DNA from: an uncultured Draconibacterium sp.
Lineage (GTDB): Bacteria > Bacteroidota > Bacteroidia > Bacteroidales > Prolixibacteraceae
Direction: 5' to 3'
Length of the DNA stretch: 64,000 nucleotides
Assembly (NCBI RefSeq): GCF_963677565.1
Contig: NZ_OY781981.1
Span: 2,968,001-3,032,000, forward strand
How positions within the stretch are numbered: the first letter of the stretch is position 1; each line of letters starts with the position of its first letter. The notes beneath the pieces are model-generated. The model was given only the letters and a program-made list of their open reading frames with translations, was not told the DNA's origin and ran no database searches. Below, piece after piece: positions 1-8,724 of this stretch. The position numbers and the translations under genes were made by a program.

Positions 1-2
1 AC

Positions 3-1172
3 GCAGGTGTTTACCGTGCAGCTTATTCGTGGGTGGAACATTGCGACTGGATTCCGGCAGTTCTTACCGGAAATACAAATCCAAAAACATTAAAAAGAAG
101 CCGATGTGCAGCGGGGCATAAAGCAATGTGGCACGAAGCTTTTGGTGGTTTGCCATCAGAAGAATTCCTGACACAGCTTGATCCTATGTTAGCCGGATTA
201 AAAGATCGTTTGTTTAAAGAAACATTCACTTGCGATGTAGCCGCAGGAACACTGAGTGAAGAGTGGGCGAAGAAATTAGGCCTTTCAACCAACGTGGTAA
301 TTGGGGTAGGAGCGTTTGATGCTCACCTTGGTGCTGTAGGTGCGCAAATCGAGCCTTATCACTTGTCGAAAGTTATGGGTACATCAACTTGCGATATGTT
401 GATTGCGCCGCTTGAAGAAGTTGGTGATAAACTGGTAAGCGGTATTTGTGGTCAGGTTGACGGATCGATTGTTCCGGGTATGTTAGGTCTTGAGGCCGGT
501 CAGTCGGCATTTGGTGATATTTACGCCTGGTTCCGTCGTTTAATCGAGTGGCCAATGCAAAATATTTTGGCTGAATCTGATTTAATCGACGAGGACACTA
601 AGAAAAAGTTAATCGATGAAACTTCAGGTAAGGTGATTGCCAAATTGAGCCAGGAAGCTGAAAAAATTCCAATTGCAGAAAGTGGAATCGTTGCACTCGA
701 CTGGATGAACGGTCGTCGTACTCCGGATGCTAACCAGGCATTAAAAGGAGCAATCATCGGATTGAATTTAGGATCGGATGCACCCCGTATTTTCCGTGCA
801 TTGGTTGAAGCAACAGCTTTTGGTTCAAAAGCCATTAACGACCGCTTTATTTCCGAAGGAATCCGCATCGACGGTGTGATTGCACTGGGTGGTGTGGCCA
901 AAAAATCGAAACTGGTAATGCAAATTGTTGCCGACGTACTGGATATGCCAATTAAAGTGGCTTGTTCGGAACAAGCTTGTGCATTGGGTACTGCAATGGC
1001 AGCAGCAGTGGCAGCCGGTGTTTACGAAAACCTTGGCGAAGCGCAGGCAAAAATGGGTGGCGGTTTCGAAATGGAGTATCATCCAATTCCTGAAAATGTA
1101 GAGAAATACAAAGCGCTTTACGAGAAATACAACAGACTGGGTAAGTTTATCGAGTTTGATTTGAATAAATAA
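3..1172 (+). CDS. araB: L-ribulokinase, 5' end outside window
   Basis: C-terminal part (about 390 residues) of an FGGY-family carbohydrate kinase. The frame is open to the left window edge (AGVYRAAYSW precedes the GTG at 33), so that GTG is not the true start. The text SWVEHCDWIPAVLTG, the segment VGAFDAHLGAVGAQI and the C-terminal ATP-site region IALGGVAKKSKLVMQ followed by ACALGTAMAAAVAAG are typical of AraB-type ribulokinases rather than xylulo- or glycerol kinases. Family members are about 550-570 residues, so roughly 170 are missing. The known reaction is ATP-dependent phosphorylation of L-ribulose to L-ribulose 5-phosphate in the cytoplasm, in arabinose catabolism. A secreted aldose epimerase follows 87 bp downstream on the same strand, which fits a pentose or hexose catabolic operon. 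Confidence 0.9.
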   Translation, partial: AGVYRAAYSWVEHCDWIPAVLTGNTNPKTLKRSRCAAGHKAMWHEAFGGLPSEEFLTQLDPMLAGLKDRLFKETFTCDVAAGTLSEEWAKKLGLSTNVVIGVGAFDAHLGAVGAQIEPYHLSKVMGTSTCDMLIAPLEEVGDKLVSGICGQVDGSIVPGMLGLEAGQSAFGDIYAWFRRLIEWPMQNILAESDLIDEDTKKKLIDETSGKVIAKLSQEAEKIPIAESGIVALDWMNGRRTPDANQALKGAIIGLNLGSDAPRIFRALVEATAFGSKAINDRFISEGIRIDGVIALGGVAKKSKLVMQIVADVLDMPIKVACSEQACALGTAMAAAVAAGVYENLGEAQAKMGGGFEMEYHPIPENVEKYKALYEKYNRLGKFIEFDLNK

Positions 1173-1197
1173 CCTAAAAAATAAACCAATGAAACGA

Positions 1198-1216
1198 GTC
1201 CCGAAAAATTCGGGAC
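1198..1216. terminator. Intercistronic hairpin between kinase and epimerase
   Basis: Perfect 8-bp inverted repeat GTCCCGAA / TTCGGGAC with a 3-nt loop in the 87-bp gap after the ribulokinase. No clean T-run follows, so it is more likely an mRNA-stabilising or attenuating hairpin than a full terminator. Confidence 0.4.
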
Positions 1217-1259
1217 GAGTTCCATCTTATACCTTATAACAACAAAAAATTTTAATAAG

Positions 1260-2381
1260 ATGAAGTACTTAGGAATTATGGCTTTGATTTTAATGGTTTT
1301 TGGCTGTGCGCAGGAAGAAGCGCCAGTGGGTATTTCAAGCGAAGATTTTGCGTTTGATTACAATGGTAAAACCATTGAATTGTTTACCTTGAAAAACGAT
1401 AACGGCCTTGTTTGTCAGTTAACAAACTTTGGTGCCAGAGTGGTGAGTTTGTATGCTCCCGACAAAAATGGCGAGTTGGCAGACGTGATTGTTGGTTACG
1501 GTTCGGGTAAAGATTTTGTAGAAAAGAAAGAGAATTTTTACGGTGCGGTTATCGGTCGTTATGGAAACCGTATTGGTAATGCAGCTTTTTCGATTGACGA
1601 AGTGGAATACCCGCTGCAGAAAAACGATGGCAAAAATCACTTGCATGGTGGAACCAATGGTTTTCATCGCCAGGTTTGGGATGCCGAACAGCTAAGTGAT
1701 AACAACGTTGTTTTTAGCCTGGTTTCGCCGGATATGGAAACCGGTTACCCGGGTACTGTGGACGTGAAAGTGAAATACCAGTTAACAGCTGCAAACGAGC
1801 TGAAAATTGAATATTTTGCCACGACCGATAAAAAAACGGTATTGAATCTGACCAACCACTCGTATTTCAACTTAAAAGATGGTGGAAAAACTTCGATTAA
1901 TGAGCACCTGATGTATCTGAACGCAGATTATTACACTCCGGTTGACCGTAGTTTGATACCAACAGGAGAGTTAGCGGCAGTTGCAGGAACTCCATTCGAT
2001 TTTACTAATCCAACAGCAATTGGTGCACGCGTTGAAGCAGATGTTGAACAGTTAAAAGTTGGTGGCGGTTACGACCACAACTGGGTGTTAAATACCGAGA
2101 ATAACGTAGCTGCTTTGGCTGCAAAAGTAGTTGATCCTGTGTCAGGACGAGTGTTGGAAGTTTACACCAACGAACCGGGTATTCAGTTTTACGGTGGTAA
2201 CTTCATCGACGGACAAGTTGCCGGTAAAAACGATATTAAATACGGTTACAGAAGTGCATTTTGTTTAGAAACACAGCACTTTCCTGATAGCCCTAACAAG
2301 CCTGAGTTTCCAAGTGTTATTGTAAATCCGGGCGATGAGTACTATTCGGTTTGTATCTACAAATTTGATGTTGAAAATTAG
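1260..2381 (+). CDS. galM: Aldose 1-epimerase (mutarotase), secreted lipoprotein
   Basis: 373 residues. The N-terminus has a hydrophobic stretch and the lipobox MVFGC (lipid Cys16), so the enzyme is predicted to be lipid-anchored outside the cytoplasm. GalM-family landmarks are present in order: FGARVVSLYAPD, GRYGNRIGNA, HLHGGTNGFHRQVW, NHSYFNL with the expected acid His at residue 200, and FCLETQHFPDSPN with the expected base Glu at residue 337. The enzyme interconverts alpha and beta anomers of aldoses. The preceding ribulokinase suggests an operon for pentose uptake and catabolism. The ATG at 1260 is the only start consistent with the signal peptide. No missing key residue was seen. Confidence 0.9.
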   Translation: MKYLGIMALILMVFGCAQEEAPVGISSEDFAFDYNGKTIELFTLKNDNGLVCQLTNFGARVVSLYAPDKNGELADVIVGYGSGKDFVEKKENFYGAVIGRYGNRIGNAAFSIDEVEYPLQKNDGKNHLHGGTNGFHRQVWDAEQLSDNNVVFSLVSPDMETGYPGTVDVKVKYQLTAANELKIEYFATTDKKTVLNLTNHSYFNLKDGGKTSINEHLMYLNADYYTPVDRSLIPTGELAAVAGTPFDFTNPTAIGARVEADVEQLKVGGGYDHNWVLNTENNVAALAAKVVDPVSGRVLEVYTNEPGIQFYGGNFIDGQVAGKNDIKYGYRSAFCLETQHFPDSPNKPEFPSVIVNPGDEYYSVCIYKFDVEN

Positions 2382-2465
2382 TATGTAACGATTTTACGTT
2401 ACGAGTTAGTTTAATAGTTAGTTAGTAAAGGTTCTGATTTGTTATCGCAGGCAGGAAGAACCTAA

Positions 2466-2495
2466 AAAAAGGAGGTTGATTTCAACCTCCTTTTT
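2466..2495. terminator. Bidirectional rho-independent terminator
   Basis: Perfect stem AAAAAGGAGGTTGA / TCAACCTCCTTTTT with a 2-nt loop, A-rich on the left and T-rich on the right. It lies between the plus-strand epimerase and the minus-strand regulator and can end both convergent transcripts. Confidence 0.85.
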
Positions 2496-2537
2496 GTTTT
2501 ATTGTCCTAATTCAATCGTCGCGGGGATACGTTTATA

Positions 2538-5372
2538 CTAAATAGAAAGCATAACATCGGTAAGCGAATCATCGGGTTGAAGATTGAGTTTTTTCCTTAA
2601 TTTATACCGGTGGTTTTCAACACCTCTAATGGAAATTCCAAGTAAGGGTGCAATTTCTTTCGACGATAGGTTCATTCTTAAATAAGCGCAAAGTTGCAGA
2701 TCGCTCGACGTGAGATCCGGGTACTTGTTTTTCATTTTCTGGAAAAACTGTTCGTGCGCCCGTTCAAAATTGTTTTCAAAAATTTGCCTGTCGTCGCGGC
2801 TCGAAATGTTCTCGTCTATTTTATTATTCAGGTAGTTGTAATATTTATCGGGATAACGCGATCCCAGCTCTTCTTTTTGTTTCCTGACAATGTTTTTCAG
2901 ATCGAGCAGGAATTCGTTTTTACGAATTATTGCCATGGTGGAGTTGGCCAGTTCCTTACTTTTAAAGCGCACTTCATTTCGCAATTTCTCGTTTCGTAAT
3001 CTAATCAGTTCTCGTTCTCGTTTTTCGTGTTGCAGCTGTTCTTTCTTCTGGGTTTGTTTTACTCCCCATCTTCTGAACAGCAGAAGTGCCCCGATTAATA
3101 GGAACATGTAGATAAATATGGCTAGTTTGGTAGCCAGTAGTGGTGGCAAAATCTCAAAACTAAATGAGTATACCTGGCTTTCATTCCCCCAAATATCAAC
3201 GGCCTTAACATTCAGGGTGTAGTCTCCTCTGGGCAACCTTTCAAACTGTAATTCCGGATTTATCGTCCTTTCCGACCATTCCAGGTTTAATCCTTCCAGA
3301 AAATATTGATAAGAAACGGGAAATTCGTTTAGCATTGGAAACGAAAACCTGAAATGAACATTGTTTAAGGTATTTTTGATTTCAGTATTGCTGGTATTCA
3401 GAGGTAAAATAACAGATCTTCCGTTATTTGTAAGCAATTCAATATTTCTGAGAGAAGGAGTATAATTGCTCATTAAATATGTTGAGGAGTCTGTCACCGA
3501 TGCATCAAGAAATGCCAGCCCATTTTGCAAGCACAAAATTCCTGTGTATTGATTTAACGGAAGTATATTTTCAAAACCATCAACTAGTAATGGATCGTTA
3601 AACAAAGAAGTTGGAAACTCTTTAACCAGTTTTACATTGCTTTGAACGATGTGAAACAATCCTATTGATGATGGCTCAATAAACCAGTAATAATTATTTG
3701 GAGCTTTTACAATTCGGTTGGCTGCCGCGTATTTTCCCAAATTTGTGTTTAAAGTATCGTAAGGCAGAATTGAATTAGTAAGATCGTCGTAAGTATATAA
3801 TTTTTCGCCGGTAGTAAATACAATTCGTTTTTCAATTTTAAATACATGGATGGAATGATCTTTACCAAATGTTTCTTCACCGAAATATGCAGAGGCCTCA
3901 ATCTCTTTGGTGCGTTCATCATTTACATGAATTTTAAAAATACCGCGATGCATATGACTGGCCCAGATATTTCCCAAATGATCGAATTCAATATAACGAA
4001 TCAGGTTACTGAAGTCTTCAATTTGGTTTCGAAATGTTATACCTTCATTGGTTTTGTTGTATACAATAATGCGACTGTAGGTAGATTGTAAAAGCAGGTC
4101 GGGATGAAAAGGGTCCTGAATAAAATTAAAAGCTCCACCTGTAGATGAAATTTCTCTTTTCTGCCCATTTTTTAACGCAAAACTGCCCTGGTTATGACCA
4201 ATTAAAAGTTCATCGTCGATTACCTTTAGGTCCCAAATCTGATCCTGAGTGCCCGGAACAAGGTTGATTTCGTCGTTATTTAAATCGAGCGATGCTTCAA
4301 ACAAACCCTGGTTAGTCCCCAGGTAGAATTTATTTTCGAAAATGGCGGTAGAATAAATAGCACCTGCTCCTGGTAACTTTTTTATAACGAAGCTTTTGTT
4401 TTGATTGTTGGTCACAAAGCCGATTCCAATATCAAGAGCCAGCCAGGTATTCTGGCGTTCGTCGCTTGTAATACCTAAAACCGTATTGTTTGGAAGACCG
4501 TTTCTGGTATTTACTTTTGTTATCAGCTGGCCATATTTGTCAAAAATAACAATACCATCAACCAGCGAACCAATTATTATCTGTCCATTATTGGTGTGAC
4601 ACGCTCTGTTCAGTTCGTTTTCAATAAAGTATGAGGTCCATTCTTCATTCCATTGTTCTAATGTTGTGCCATCCCAAAGAAATATTCCACGATCGGCTGT
4701 TCCAATCAGCAGGTTTTCTTTTTCTCCCGGAATGATAAATTTAACGGTGGTACCAATCAGTGCATCGTCGAATATAATACGTTTTACATCATCGTTTTCA
4801 ACCTCCCATATTCCATTGTCACGGATAGCTACCAAAACACGATCGTTTACCTGGTTCATAACAGAAATGCCGCCATCAAGGTGCAGAGCGTGTAAACTGT
4901 CGTTGTGATAGGTAAGAATATTTCCAAACGACTGGAAATAAACATAATCATCTTTTACCGCAATGTTCCAAAATTCCAGGTTGGGATTTCCTTTAAAAAT
5001 TTCTTCAGCTTTACGATTAAGCGACGTGTATATCAATTTGCCAGTTGGAGTTGGTTTCCAATAACCCAGTTCCATGTATCCACCGGTATAAACAACCGAA
5101 TCGGCAACGGCTTTTACTGACCGTACAATTGTATTATTAGGGAGCTTGTTCATCGACCAGTTGGTTCCGTCGAAAGATAGAAGTCCGGAATGATTGGCAA
5201 AATAGACTAAACCATTATCGGCTATACTAACCCCCCAGTTTTGTCTGGCACCTTTGTAAATGCTTTGATCAAACTGTAACACTCCCGTTCTCTCCACTAA
5301 AGCAAATGACGTTATGGCCAAAATGAACAAAGAAATGGTGCTAATGATCCTTTTTGTTGCGTTTATGCGCAT
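2538..5372 (-). CDS. PUL sensor-regulator: propeller, Y_Y_Y, transmembrane, LuxR-type HTH
   Basis: 944 residues. After an N-terminal signal or anchor, residues about 30-670 form repeated beta-propeller-like blades (for example GLVYFANHSGLLSFDGTNW and NTWLALDIGIGFVT). A Y_Y_Y-type domain follows at about 680-735 (ending YTLNVKAVDIWGNES). One membrane segment lies near 742-765, then a charged coiled coil. The C-terminal LuxR/GerE helix-turn-helix has LSSKEIAPLLGISIRGVENHRYKLRKKL. There is no histidine kinase, ATPase or receiver domain, so this is not a classical hybrid two-component system. It would couple a periplasmic ligand to DNA binding in one membrane polypeptide. It is divergent from the SusC gene at 5680, which makes it the probable regulator of PUL 1. 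The inducing ligand is not visible in the sequence. Confidence 0.85.
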   Translation of the reverse strand: MRINATKRIISTISLFILAITSFALVERTGVLQFDQSIYKGARQNWGVSIADNGLVYFANHSGLLSFDGTNWSMNKLPNNTIVRSVKAVADSVVYTGGYMELGYWKPTPTGKLIYTSLNRKAEEIFKGNPNLEFWNIAVKDDYVYFQSFGNILTYHNDSLHALHLDGGISVMNQVNDRVLVAIRDNGIWEVENDDVKRIIFDDALIGTTVKFIIPGEKENLLIGTADRGIFLWDGTTLEQWNEEWTSYFIENELNRACHTNNGQIIIGSLVDGIVIFDKYGQLITKVNTRNGLPNNTVLGITSDERQNTWLALDIGIGFVTNNQNKSFVIKKLPGAGAIYSTAIFENKFYLGTNQGLFEASLDLNNDEINLVPGTQDQIWDLKVIDDELLIGHNQGSFALKNGQKREISSTGGAFNFIQDPFHPDLLLQSTYSRIIVYNKTNEGITFRNQIEDFSNLIRYIEFDHLGNIWASHMHRGIFKIHVNDERTKEIEASAYFGEETFGKDHSIHVFKIEKRIVFTTGEKLYTYDDLTNSILPYDTLNTNLGKYAAANRIVKAPNNYYWFIEPSSIGLFHIVQSNVKLVKEFPTSLFNDPLLVDGFENILPLNQYTGILCLQNGLAFLDASVTDSSTYLMSNYTPSLRNIELLTNNGRSVILPLNTSNTEIKNTLNNVHFRFSFPMLNEFPVSYQYFLEGLNLEWSERTINPELQFERLPRGDYTLNVKAVDIWGNESQVYSFSFEILPPLLATKLAIFIYMFLLIGALLLFRRWGVKQTQKKEQLQHEKRERELIRLRNEKLRNEVRFKSKELANSTMAIIRKNEFLLDLKNIVRKQKEELGSRYPDKYYNYLNNKIDENISSRDDRQIFENNFERAHEQFFQKMKNKYPDLTSSDLQLCAYLRMNLSSKEIAPLLGISIRGVENHRYKLRKKLNLQPDDSLTDVMLSI

Positions 5373-5679
5373 CGAATGGTAATGAATTGTCAGATAATAC
5401 TTCGTCGTTTTTAACTCTTTTTATACTGTTTTCCCCCTTAAATCGAAGTAAATGAATTTTAATGTATTAAAAAAGCAAAATGAAAAATAAAAGTGTAGAG
5501 ACTTTAAGCATCACAAAGCCAGTTGTTTAGTGGTATTGTGTTTTTAACAAGATGAGGTAATGATGAGGTGCTTTTTGGGCTTCACTTTGTCCGAAAGTAT
5601 GAATAGTGTGTCGTTTTGGTTGTTTTCGGGCCGAGGGCGAGCGTAACTTTGACATCAAACTAATTCAAATTTTAAAGTT
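5373..5679. promoter_or_regulatory. Divergent regulatory region between regulator and SusC
   Basis: Gene-free 307 bp separating the minus-strand regulator from plus-strand SusC. It holds a good Bacteroidetes-type -7 box (5644-5651) for SusC. The AT-rich left half probably carries the regulator promoter, but no confident box was found there and no clear inverted repeat operator was seen. Confidence 0.6.
5620..5651 (+). promoter_or_regulatory. Candidate SusC promoter (TTG / TAACTTTG)
   Basis: TAACTTTG at 5644-5651 matches the Bacteroidetes -7 consensus TAnnTTTG. A TTG at 5620-5622 lies 21 bp upstream, within the usual -33 spacing. The transcription start would be near 5658, giving a leader of about 22 nt before the ATG at 5680. 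Confidence 0.55.
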
Positions 5680-8600
5680 ATGCGGAAAACATTCTTTATT
5701 CTAATTCTCCTTTTTTCGTTTTCAACCCTATTTGCTCAGGATAGAATTGCTATCTCTGGCTCGGTGGTTGATGCAAACGGAATTACTCTGCCGGGAGTAT
5801 CCGTTTTGGAGAAAGGAACAACTAACGGAGTTGTTACAGACATTGACGGCAATTATACATTGTCGGTAAAACAGGGAGCCACTGTAGTTTTTAGTTACAT
5901 TGGTTTTCTATCGCAGGAAATTAATCCACAACAAGATGGAACAATCAACATTCAATTGCAGGAAGATGTTGTGGGGCTTGAGGAAGTTGTTGTGGTTGGT
6001 TACGGATCGATGAAAAAGGCCGATCTTACCTCTTCTATTTCCACACTTAAATCGGATGAACTGGTAAAAACACCTGCCGGACAGGCGATGCAGTCATTGC
6101 AGGGAAAGGTTGCCGGTGTACAAATTGTGAATTCAGGATCGCCTGGTAGTTCACCAACAGTTCGTATTCGTGGTATCGGATCATTTCCGGGAAGTAGTAA
6201 TTCTTCGCCATTGTATGTTGTTGACGGAATGTATTTCGACAACATCGATTTTCTTAACCCGTCAGATATTGAAACTTTATCGGTATTAAAAGATGCGTCG
6301 GCATCGGCAATTTATGGTGTTAGGGCGGCAAACGGTGTGGTACTTATTACCACTAAAAAAGGTTCGTTAAACACACAAACCAGTATTACTTACGAAGGAT
6401 ACTACGGTATTCAGGTTCCGCAAAACGTAATGCAAATGGCTAATGCAGAACAGTTTGTTGATTACGTTTACCAAACCGGGTCGGCAGCTGATATTAGTTT
6501 CGTAGAAAATGCCATGCAACGTTATGGACGTAGTCGTGTAAATCCGAACGTACCAAATGTTAACACCGATTGGTATGCAGAGATCATGAAATCGCACGCC
6601 CGCCAGCAAAACCACTCGGTTTCTGTTTTGGGAGGTAACGATAAAACATCTTACTCAATGGGAGTGAGTTACTACGATCAGGAAGGTTTGCTGGAAGCAG
6701 AAGATTCGTACAAAAGAATGAATATTCGTGCTTCACTGGATCATCAGGCAAACAGCTGGTTAAAAACCGGCGTTAACTTCAACGTAAGTAACGGAACCCG
6801 CTACATTGCAAGCGATGCTGCCTGGTTTAGTGCTTACCATGCTGTGCCGATATTACCGGTTTACGATCAGCAGAACTATGACGATTTGGTAGATCAGGGA
6901 ATTGACTATCCGAGCAATTACTCAAGTGCACAGTTGCTGGATTACCGTGGTTCCCAAAACCCGTTTTTGAGTCTTGCATACAACGATTCACGTCAGGATA
7001 TCAGAAAGGTACTTGCCGGTGTTTATGCTGAACTTGACCTACTTCCAAACTTGTTGAAGTTTAAAAGTACGTACAATTCTTCAATGATGTTTTTGAAATC
7101 AAGAAGCGTTGGTTTGCCTTACTATATTACCAATTCAACAAGGCGAACTTTATCAACAATTTCATCATCAAGAACTACCAATGTGAATCATTTCTTCGAT
7201 AACACATTAACTTATACCGACAGTTTTGGCGACCATAACATTACGGCAATGGCCGGTATGTCGTACCGTGATGAGTGGTACGATTACCTGAGAGGCTATG
7301 CCGAAGATATTCCACTGAATGAAAATGCATGGTACATCGATCAGTCGCAATCAGAAACATCAAAGCAAGTTGGCGATAACGGAGAGCGCTTGTATGGAGT
7401 TTCCTATTTCGGACGTCTTTCGTATAACTACGATAACAAATACATTGCATACTTCACCATTCGTCAGGAAGGAACACAAAAGTACCAGGAGAAATGGGGT
7501 ACTTTCCCTGCCTTTGGTTTAGGTTGGGTAGTAACCGAAGAAAGTTTTATGGAAAATGTTGGTTTCCTGAATTACCTAAAATTAAGAGGTGGTTGGGGAA
7601 AACTGGGTAACGACAAAATTGCCCGTCAGGATGGTGCAAACACTACCAATCCTGTTTATTTGGCTATCGACGACATGCAAGTTGACGGAACAACAACAAC
7701 AAGTACTTTTGGGTATTTAGGTTGGGAAACCGTAACCGGAACTAACGTTGGGTTGAACGCTGAACTTTTTGATAATCGTTTAACCATTGATGCCGACTAC
7801 TTTGTTCGCGATACAGAAGACGCTGCTATCCCGGTGAGTTTGAAATTACAATCAGGAAGTGTTTTACGTAACGTTGGTACCATCCGTAACTCAGGGTTGG
7901 AACTGGCTGTAGGCTGGCGAAACGAAATTAACAGAGACTTTAGCTACAACCTTGGTGTTAACATTTCGACACTTAAAAACGAAGTGCGCGACCTTTACGG
8001 ACAATCATACATTAACGGAGGTTCTGCCGAATTCAGACAACGTTCTCAGGTTGGCGAGCCATTGCTTTCGTTCTATGGTTACGAAGTTGCCGGTATTTAT
8101 CAAAACGAAGCAGAAATTAGTGCCGATCCGGTTGCAGTTGACAACTCACTTGTTCCGGGCGATTTCAAATATGTTGATCAGAACAACGACGATGTAATCG
8201 ACGACGACGACAAAGTATTCCTTGGTTCGTACATTCCAACTTTCACGTACGGTGGATTTATCGGGTTAAACTATAAGGACTTCGAATTCTCGATGAACAT
8301 TATGGGGCAAACCGGTAACAAAATTCTGAACCGTAAACGTGGTGAGATTATCTGGACAAACGATACCAATATTGATGCCGACCTGGCCAACGGATTATGG
8401 ACAGGCGAAGGAACATCGAATAAATATCCTTCGGCTTCGGCACTTCGCCGCGGATGGAACCAGAACTTCAGCGATTACCTGGTAGAAGACGGAAACTTCT
8501 TCCGCATCCAGAACATTCAGCTGGCATACAACATTGATGGCGAAAAGCTGTTTGGCGCGGGAATGCCCGATGCGAGAGTATTTGTAACTGCTGAAAAGCC

Positions 8601-8712
8601 GCTAACTGTATTTAAATACAACGGATTTAATCCTGAAGTTAACAACGGTATCGACCGCCAGTTTTACCCGGTACCTGCCGTTTATACAATTGGTGTAAAT
8701 CTTAAATTCTAA
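5680..8712 (+). CDS. SusC/RagA-family TonB-dependent outer-membrane transporter (PUL 1)
   Basis: 1010 residues. A signal peptide (about residues 1-20, ending LFAQ) precedes a carboxypeptidase-regulatory-like beta-sandwich (SGSVVDANGITLPGVSV). The SusC motif LEEVVVVGYGSMKK, a plug domain (IRIRGIGSF, LYVVDGM, LKDASASAIYGVRAANGV) and a 22-strand-type barrel follow, ending in aromatic Phe (VGVNLKF). It imports oligosaccharides through the outer membrane using TonB energy, with the SusD protein as lid. The SusD gene follows after 12 bp. Length and motif order are normal for the family. The substrate is inferred from the downstream GH144 and GH3 genes. Confidence 0.95.
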   Translation: MRKTFFILILLFSFSTLFAQDRIAISGSVVDANGITLPGVSVLEKGTTNGVVTDIDGNYTLSVKQGATVVFSYIGFLSQEINPQQDGTINIQLQEDVVGLEEVVVVGYGSMKKADLTSSISTLKSDELVKTPAGQAMQSLQGKVAGVQIVNSGSPGSSPTVRIRGIGSFPGSSNSSPLYVVDGMYFDNIDFLNPSDIETLSVLKDASASAIYGVRAANGVVLITTKKGSLNTQTSITYEGYYGIQVPQNVMQMANAEQFVDYVYQTGSAADISFVENAMQRYGRSRVNPNVPNVNTDWYAEIMKSHARQQNHSVSVLGGNDKTSYSMGVSYYDQEGLLEAEDSYKRMNIRASLDHQANSWLKTGVNFNVSNGTRYIASDAAWFSAYHAVPILPVYDQQNYDDLVDQGIDYPSNYSSAQLLDYRGSQNPFLSLAYNDSRQDIRKVLAGVYAELDLLPNLLKFKSTYNSSMMFLKSRSVGLPYYITNSTRRTLSTISSSRTTNVNHFFDNTLTYTDSFGDHNITAMAGMSYRDEWYDYLRGYAEDIPLNENAWYIDQSQSETSKQVGDNGERLYGVSYFGRLSYNYDNKYIAYFTIRQEGTQKYQEKWGTFPAFGLGWVVTEESFMENVGFLNYLKLRGGWGKLGNDKIARQDGANTTNPVYLAIDDMQVDGTTTTSTFGYLGWETVTGTNVGLNAELFDNRLTIDADYFVRDTEDAAIPVSLKLQSGSVLRNVGTIRNSGLELAVGWRNEINRDFSYNLGVNISTLKNEVRDLYGQSYINGGSAEFRQRSQVGEPLLSFYGYEVAGIYQNEAEISADPVAVDNSLVPGDFKYVDQNNDDVIDDDDKVFLGSYIPTFTYGGFIGLNYKDFEFSMNIMGQTGNKILNRKRGEIIWTNDTNIDADLANGLWTGEGTSNKYPSASALRRGWNQNFSDYLVEDGNFFRIQNIQLAYNIDGEKLFGAGMPDARVFVTAEKPLTVFKYNGFNPEVNNGIDRQFYPVPAVYTIGVNLKF

Positions 8713-8724
8713 ACACTTAACGAC

